64,000 nucleotides of DNA from Pectobacterium cacticida (GTDB lineage Bacteria > Pseudomonadota > Gammaproteobacteria > Enterobacterales > Enterobacteriaceae). The DNA lies in contig NZ_CP133656.1 in the NCBI RefSeq assembly GCF_036885195.1, forward strand, positions 248,001-312,000. Reading direction: 5' to 3'. Shown piece by piece: positions 63,586 to 64,000 of this stretch (its first letter is position 1; each line of letters starts with the position of its first letter). The position numbers and the translations under genes are program-made. The notes below the pieces were generated by a model. That model made no database searches, had not been told where the DNA came from, and saw nothing but the letters and a program-made list of their open reading frames with translations.

Positions 63586-63644
63586 ACTGTATCCAGTGAT
63601 TTTTTAAAGATGCTCAATATTAAATCGGCAACCCGGATGAAACA

Positions 63645-64000
63645 ATGAATCAAGCACAACAAGCAGACATTTCTGCATCTACCCTCTACATTGTCCCCAC
63701 GCCAATCGGCAATCTGGGCGACATCACGCAGCGCGCGCTGGCAGTATTGGCGAGCGTTGATCTGATTGCCGCAGAGGATACCCGTCATACCGGTCTGCTG
63801 TTACAACATTTTGCGATTAATGCGCGACTATTCGCATTACACGACCATAATGAACAACAAAAAGCGGATGTATTACTGGCTAAATTGCAGGCAGGACAAA
63901 GCATCGCGCTGGTTTCAGATGCGGGCACACCGCTGATTAACGATCCTGGCTACCATTTGGTTCGCCGTTGCCGTGAAGCGGGCGTTCGCGTAGTGCCGCT
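63645..64000 (+). CDS. rsmI: RsmI, 16S rRNA 2'-O-ribose C1402 methyltransferase (3' end cut by window edge)
   Basis: The first 118 codons from ATG 63645 (GGATGA just upstream) show the tetrapyrrole-methylase-like fold: LYIVPTPIGNLGDITQRALAVL, DLIAAEDTRHTGLLL and the SAM-binding loop SDAGTPLINDPGY. The enzyme 2'-O-methylates C1402 in the ribosomal P site. The frame is still open at base 64000, so about 170 residues are missing. Confidence 0.95.
   Translation, partial: MNQAQQADISASTLYIVPTPIGNLGDITQRALAVLASVDLIAAEDTRHTGLLLQHFAINARLFALHDHNEQQKADVLLAKLQAGQSIALVSDAGTPLINDPGYHLVRRCREAGVRVVP

Noticed and set aside
1..64000. CRISPR array, tRNA/rRNA genes, prophage or transposase
   Set aside because: No regularly spaced repeats, no cloverleaf-like sequence and no integrase or transposase protein were seen.

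Overview
The window is chromosomal DNA from a member of the Enterobacterales, most likely a soft-rot Pectobacteriaceae (Pectobacterium-like). Nearly every protein can be aligned from memory along its full length to an Escherichia coli K-12 counterpart. The gene neighbourhoods, for example aroQ-msrQP-acuI next to csrD-mreBCD and aaeXAB next to tldD, are of the Pectobacterium/Dickeya type. I see no prophage, insertion sequence, CRISPR array, tRNA or rRNA. The window opens inside aroQ and closes inside rsmI.

Layout. 1-5741: aroQ (partial), msrQ-msrP, acuI (leftward) and csrD (rightward). 6058-16175: the cell-shape operon mreB/mreC/mreD, then maf-2 (yhdE), rng, yhdP and tldD. yhdP carries an in-frame TAG at 12759-12761 and is read as interrupted. 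16254-17186: a small accessory pair, an MqsR-like toxin and a zinc-finger antitoxin with a palindromic operator. 17306-21866: aaeR and aaeXAB (aromatic acid efflux). 21941-24728: darP, pmbA (tldE, partner of tldD) and rnk. 24898-33067 (leftward): yrbG-kdsD-kdsC-lptC-lptA-lptB-rpoN-hpf-ptsN-rapZ-npr, which combines Kdo and LPS transport genes with sigma-54 and the nitrogen PTS. 33494-38318: mlaFEDCB, ibaG and murA. 38414-41694: degS, degQ and zapG; then zapE, rplM-rpsI and sspA-sspB. 45672-52564: a stand-alone acetoin/diacetyl reductase gene and gltBD. 53213-59885: yhcC, arcB, the ArcZ small RNA (opposite strand), elbB, mtgA and a PL5 alginate-lyase-family gene. 60011-64000: dolP-diaA-yraN-lpoA leftward, and rsmI divergent and cut by the window end.

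Common themes. Envelope building dominates: MreBCD (shape), MurA, MtgA and LpoA (peptidoglycan), KdsCD and LptABC (LPS), MlaFEDCB and YhdP (phospholipid traffic), DolP, and DegS/DegQ (envelope quality control). A regulatory layer runs through it: CsrD and RapZ (small-RNA control), RpoN, NPr and PtsN, ArcB with ArcZ, SspAB and Rnk.

Most worth a second look: (1) the MqsRA-like pair at 16254-17186, whose antitoxin has an MqsA-like zinc finger but appears to end in a ribbon-helix-helix-like segment instead of the usual helix-turn-helix; (2) the amber codon splitting yhdP; (3) two related MITE-like repeats at about 22666-22833 and 33100-33218; (4) the ArcZ gene; (5) several unexplained palindromes in promoter regions. 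Comparisons with E. coli proteins are from memory; no database search was run.
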